This document shows, one piece after another, positions 8,848 through 11,951 of a stretch of DNA of 11,951 bases (positions are counted from its first letter, which is position 1; each line of letters starts with the position of its first letter). The stretch is from Cruorifilaria tuberocauda. Lineage: Eukaryota; Nematoda; Chromadorea; Rhabditida; Onchocercidae. The notes under the pieces were generated by a model, which did not search any database, was not told the origin of the DNA, and was given only the letters and a program-made list of their open reading frames with translations. The DNA lies in the NCBI GenBank assembly GCA_013365365.1, contig JABVXU010001022.1, forward strand, positions 1-11,951, given 5' to 3'. The position numbers were made by a program, and so were the translations under genes.

Positions 8848-9315
8848 ATGCCGCCATTTGGTATCATTAAATATTTGTTTGCTTTAACAATAATGTAAGT
8901 TAAAGTGATAAACTTTTTCCTTTTATCATATTTGTCATTTAGTTTATTATCTGCTAAATTTTTCAGAAAAATATTTTTACTTGCTGAGACAAATGCACAG
9001 ATTATGGTTCTTCGATCGTTTAATAATAACGTAGCAGGCGCCAACGTAAGTATCATACTTTGTACAATGTGGACACATACTTTAACACAGCTGCAGCATA
9101 TTAGTATTTTCACTGAAGCTTATTACAAATTTCAGTCATTGAACAATAATGCCAACTTACGGATGCGACCTGATGGTCAAGTAGCACCTGCGAATCAAAA
9201 TCAGCAGCTGCCTAATGCACTTGGTGCCGGTATAGGTTTCTTGGCAGGAGCCTTGTTTGGTGGCTTTTATCCATATAATTGGCATTGGCCTTACTATTGC
9301 TGTTACCCTGGTTAA
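8848..9315 (+). CDS. g3: short secreted glycine-zipper protein with Trp/Tyr/Cys tail
   Basis: Family not recognised; paralogue of its neighbours. The exons are 8848-8894, 8967-9045 and 9136-9315; the introns are 72 and 90 nt. The 101-residue precursor has a signal peptide (1-26, ending ETNA before Gln27), then RSFNNNVAGAN, closely matching g1. The linker (about 45-69) is more basic and Gln-rich. The zipper is the longest regular one: G72, G76, G80 and G84 in GAGIGFLAGALFG. The tail is much shorter than in the other copies (about 17 residues), with tryptophans and a Cys-Cys pair at 97-98 in place of YYYY, ending in PG. Those are the only cysteines I see in the family. This start matches g4 and looks ancestral. 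Intron 2 has no in-frame stop, so a continuous frame runs through it; donor, acceptor and paralogues argue it is spliced out. Confidence 0.85.
9046..9135 (+). other. g3 intron 2, open in frame
   Basis: The intron has a GTAAGT donor and TTTCAG acceptor, matching intron 2 of the other genes. Its length is 90 nt and all 30 codons are sense codons, so retention would add 30 residues between AGAN and SLNNN without breaking the protein. The corresponding introns of g1, g2 and g4 (104, 134 and 124 nt) are not multiples of three. Simple gene finders will probably mis-join this exon. Confidence 0.75.
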
Positions 9316-9403
9316 TTGCTTTATTTTCTCAATTTTTTTTTAATCACTATGTAAACTTAAAATTTCGAAAGCAATGCGAAATTTCATTTAATTCAGTGCT
9401 GTA

Positions 9404-9409
9404 AATAAA
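9404..9409 (+). terminator. polyadenylation signal of g3
   Basis: AATAAA lies 89 nt after the stop codon, within a 3' UTR that shares the TTTCGAAA-type A/T-rich sequence with g1 and g4. The CACTGAAAAA string just after it also follows the g2 signal. Confidence 0.6.
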
Positions 9410-11250
9410 AATCATTAAACAGACTGTACACTGAAAAATCTTGAAATATGTCATCCGGCACAAGTCTCGGCCAAGAAAAGCCTCTTTATGAATTTGTTAT
9501 GGATTGTAATATCTATTTTGATCAGTGACTTATGGATTGAAATAAAATGCAGAAAATAAATGAATATATTAGTAAGCAATAAATGAAAGAAATTATTAAA
9601 CATGATTGAAAGGAAATACGATTGAGGGGTTTACTTGCAGAAAAATAATTGAAGTGAAGAGGAAAAAAGGCATTTGTGATGATTTGACTTTTTTCACGGT
9701 CAGCTGAATGTGACAACAAGTAATTGTAATGTGAAGGAAGTAATGGATAATTTATTTCTCTCAATTTTTATTTTCTCAGTACCAAGTTGGAATTAGAATC
9801 ACCTGAATTACCTCAATCATCAGTCAGATGTTGATCTGTATTAGAATCTCTGATCCTATTCTTAATTTAATAATCAGTTTAAATCAACAAATAGCTTTTT
9901 TGATTGAGCTTTGGTCAATAGTATCTTCTCATTTCAGAATTCTTGTCGTTATAAAAAACCATAATTAAAGGAAGAAGTAGAAATAAAGGTAGGTAAAGAA
10001 CAAATTTAAATTATTGGGAACATTTTCTTTCAGATGAAATAACTAGTTTTTATAGAAATGTCGTCTTCTGTTTTTATAGAACTCTATCTATTTGTTTCTT
10101 TCTTCATATCAATCATACGTCACCATTAGGTACACGTAAAAACGCTGAACGTTTGCTACGTTTTCTTCGATATGCACTCTATCACTGTTATTTGAGGAGC
10201 ACATGTTCTGCGATCATTATTGTCTTCTATGTCATTTACTGAAGTAAAAATTTGACTTCATGACTTCAAGAATCTCTTAATCTTAATAATAATTTACAGG
10301 AATTGAACAACCATTCATTTAGACAAACTTTACCCTTCATTGACTTGATATTCCTATTGTTTATATTCAAATAAGACAGTTTGTTTTATGTTCTGATTCT
10401 TAGTATTTATTGCTGTAAATCTATTCAATTACACAGAGAGAGAGGAAATTGAAATACAAAGAATAAAAGAGAAGAGATTTTACCAGGTTTCCAAGCGATG
10501 AACGAACGTCTCATTTCATCCGTGTCACACATTCATTTTTCGACAAATACAATAATTTTCCCTTATTTTCTTCGTCATCTTTTGCTTCTCATTATTTCGT
10601 ATCCGATTGCATTAATATTTTAAAAGTAAAGTTCCAACTATTGTAAAATTATTGTAGTTGTAACTAATTGTAATTGTAAAATCTTATCGCATTAAGCGGA
10701 AGTATGGATTCAGGATTAGTTTTCTGTAGAAAGACAAAAAGTAGTTGTACTAAGTTTATTATATGAGCACCGTAAGTTCACTAATTGCACCAGAATCATC
10801 GAGCAGTCATTTATTTGACCAATTTCTCTGAATTGACTCTTTTCGTCGATCACTTTGTGGATAAAAATCCAGGAAATGAAATTCTCCTTACTTTTATTTC
10901 GCAATTCATTTTTGTTCTGAATTCGATTCCCATTCACATTGAATGATACGTTCTACGTACATTTTTATCTGGATTTTACAGCTTATCGTTTCTACTGGTA
11001 ATGAGTTAAAGAGATTGTTTTACGAAAAATGCGTATTTATCTCAAATGAATTTCACATCGTTCATTAAGCATTTGTGAAATATCATCGCCTAAGAATTCT
11101 CCGTAAATTCATTAGACAAAATGTAAAGACAACAAGTTCCAGCTAACTTTATTGTTAATTTTCTTCAACATGATTATAACCAATATTTCGCTAACAGTTT
11201 CGTATATGTGAGCCTTATTGTAACAGTAAAAGTTATAAATTGCTCAACTA
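9410..11250. other. g3-g4 intergenic region, no supported gene
   Basis: This is the shortest intergenic region. No coding region is supported. Duplicated blocks are 9528-9580 (matches unit 3 and the window start), 9641-9665 (unit 2), 9788-9815 (units 1 and 3), about 9972-10240 (the upstream block) and 11033-11130 (shared with g3). Bases about 10640-10681 contain several close copies of TTGTAA with no clear meaning. The GCTAACAGTTTCG stretch at 11190-11202 matches GCTAACAGTTCAC upstream of g3 (8756). Confidence 0.55.
9972..10240. repeat. conserved upstream block, unit 4 copy
   Basis: The block begins with AAGAACAAATTTAAATTATT, matching unit 1 at about 972-995 and unit 3 at about 7550. It then has TTTTCTTCGATATGCACTCT, matching TTTCTCCGATAGGCACTTC in unit 2. 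The final part, TTCTGCGATCATTATTGTC, matches unit 3. The ATG that opens the block in units 2 and 3 is absent. Confidence 0.5.
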
Positions 11251-11257
11251 TTTGCAG
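11251..11257 (+). promoter_or_regulatory. splice acceptor before g4, probable spliced-leader addition site
   Basis: TTTGCAG is followed by GAATTTTG, as in g2 and g3. A second AG (TTTTGCAG, ending at 11268) lies just downstream and could be used alternatively. Either leaves the start codon at 11277 intact. Confidence 0.62.
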
Positions 11258-11276
11258 GAATTTTGCAGTGATTACT

Positions 11277-11873
11277 ATGCTGCTATTCGTTATCACTAAA
11301 TATTTAATTGCTCTGATAATAATGTAAGTTGGAGTGATAAACTTTTTGCTGTTATACATATTAGTCATTAAGTTTACTTCCTGTTAATGCTTTTCCTCTC
11401 TTTCAGAACAATGCTATCAATTAATAAAACGGATGCTCAAATGTCGAACAATGTAAGTTTTGTTTTTCTAATAAAATGAAAATATAGTAGCACAGCTGTA
11501 TGCATAATACATTAGATATCAATGCTGTTCATTTAAGAGTTAAAATCCGTAATTAAAGGCTTATTTCAAATTTCAGACGATGAGCACTGGAGGAGGAAGT
11601 TCCAGTGCTGATGGAAGCAATATGGGATATCTAGGGAATTTCTTTAATAATTGGCCTAAACTTGGTGCTGGTTTGGGCGGTTTTCTTCTAGGTAGCGCAG
11701 TTGGTAGTGGGCTTTCTTCACAAAATTATTATAATGGTTATGGTTATGGAAGTAGGTACTACAATGGTTATGATTATGGAGGGAGCAATTATCCATGGTA
11801 TAGGAGCGCCGCCTATGGTAATTCACCGTACCATAGTTACTACAGTGGTTATTACAATTATTATCGTGGTTAA
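11277..11873 (+). CDS. g4: secreted glycine-zipper protein with long Gly/Tyr tail
   Basis: Family not recognised; paralogue of its neighbours. The exons are 11277-11323, 11407-11452 and 11577-11873; the introns are 83 and 124 nt. The precursor is 129 residues with a signal peptide (1-26, ending KTDA before Gln27). Exon 2 is only 46 nt and lacks the RSF...AG segment of g1 and g3. The linker is Ser/Gly-rich instead of Asn/Gln-rich. NNWP (55-58) precedes GAGLGGFLLGSAVG (61-74), with zipper glycines 66, 70 and 74; this includes the extra glycine seen only in g1. The tail (82-129) has 18 tyrosines in YNGYGYG-like units and ends YYRG, resembling Gly/Tyr-rich structural or antimicrobial proteins in composition only. 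The start matches g3. The polyadenylation signal lies beyond the window. Confidence 0.88.
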
Positions 11874-11951
11874 TTATCTTATTTTATTTTCTTTGAATGG
11901 CTTTATAACATTGTACAGTATTGAATTTCCAAAATTAAGCGAAATTTTGCT
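11874..11951 (+). other. g4 3' UTR, cut by window edge
   Basis: TTGTACAGTATTGAATTTCC here matches TGTACAGTTTTAAATTATC in the g1 3' UTR, so this is transcribed 3' UTR. No AATAAA is present before the window ends. Confidence 0.6.

Larger units (their letters stand above)
6369..9527. repeat. tandem unit 3, carries g3
   Basis: The unit is bounded by the two exact copies of ACTTATGGATTGAA (6369-6382 and 9528-9541) and is 3159 nt long. Conserved islands in order are the start block, the AAAGAAAAAGTTT segment, the GAATCAGCTGA segment, the upstream block, the promoter-proximal block and the gene. The repeat phase is a choice of convenience. Confidence 0.65.
9528..11951. repeat. tandem unit 4 (right-truncated), carries g4
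   Basis: This starts at the second exact ACTTATGGATTGAA and runs off the window inside the g4 3' UTR. The distance from the unit start to the gene start is about 1.75 kb, against about 2.5 kb in units 2 and 3, so roughly 0.7 kb has been lost here or gained there. The conserved islands keep the same order. Confidence 0.6.

Noticed and set aside
8757..9113. 118-codon open frame on the minus strand
   Set aside because: It lies antisense to g3 exons 1-2 and its acceptor, which have spliced, paralogue-supported coding evidence. No paralogous antisense frame of this size exists at g1, g2 or g4.
8905..9315. Single-exon 136-residue reading of g3
   Set aside because: It begins at a GTG inside intron 1 and translates intron 2. 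Paralogue alignment and splice sites show three exons starting at 8848.
1..11951. Four-gene operon
   Set aside because: Nematode operon genes are normally about 100 bp to 1 kb apart. Here each gene has its own AATAAA signal (that of g4 is out of view) and more than 2 kb separates neighbours.
1..11951. tRNA or spliced-leader RNA genes
   Set aside because: I looked for T-loop-like GTTCRANNC strings with matching acceptor stems and for SL1-like leader sequence and saw none. A covariance-model scan would be decisive.

Overview
The window looks like nuclear DNA of a nematode, probably a parasitic (filarial-type, clade III) species. The reasons are an A+T-rich background (about 70% by eye), very short introns (67-134 nt) with GTRAGY donors and TTTCAG acceptors, and small multi-exon genes separated by 2-3 kb of non-coding DNA. 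A TTTGCAG/TTTTCAG acceptor lies 9-34 nt before every start codon, as expected for spliced-leader trans-splicing. The species is not provable from the sequence. There are no bacterial genes, rRNAs, tRNAs, CRISPR arrays or recognisable transposons.

The only genes I can support are four tandem, same-strand paralogues (called g1 to g4 here), each with three coding exons: g1 2284-2843 (125 aa), g2 5609-6211 (133 aa), g3 8848-9315 (101 aa) and g4 11277-11873 (129 aa). Intron 1 is always phase 2 inside the signal peptide and intron 2 is always phase 0. All four precursors have the same plan: a signal peptide ending in (E/K)T(N/D)A before Gln, a short Asn/Gln/Gly/Ser-rich linker, a hydrophobic glycine zipper beginning GAG(L/I)G, and an aromatic tail (very Tyr-rich in g1, g2 and g4) ending in Gly. 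I do not recognise the family. The composition suggests secreted proteins that assemble or crosslink (cuticle, eggshell or sheath) or act on membranes; this is inference.

The genes sit in a segmental tandem array of roughly 3.1-3.3 kb units (about 2.5 kb between the last two genes). The intergenic DNA is not blank: homologous blocks recur in the same order in each unit, including one block about 1.1-1.6 kb upstream of each gene. The first bases of the window match DNA found about 180-240 nt downstream of g2 and g3, so another copy probably lies just left of the window. The right edge cuts the 3' UTR of g4.

The most interesting points are the undescribed-looking zipper/Tyr family itself, independent relocation of the start codon in two copies, mosaic relationships among the exons, and conserved sequence inside intron 1 and the intergenic DNA.
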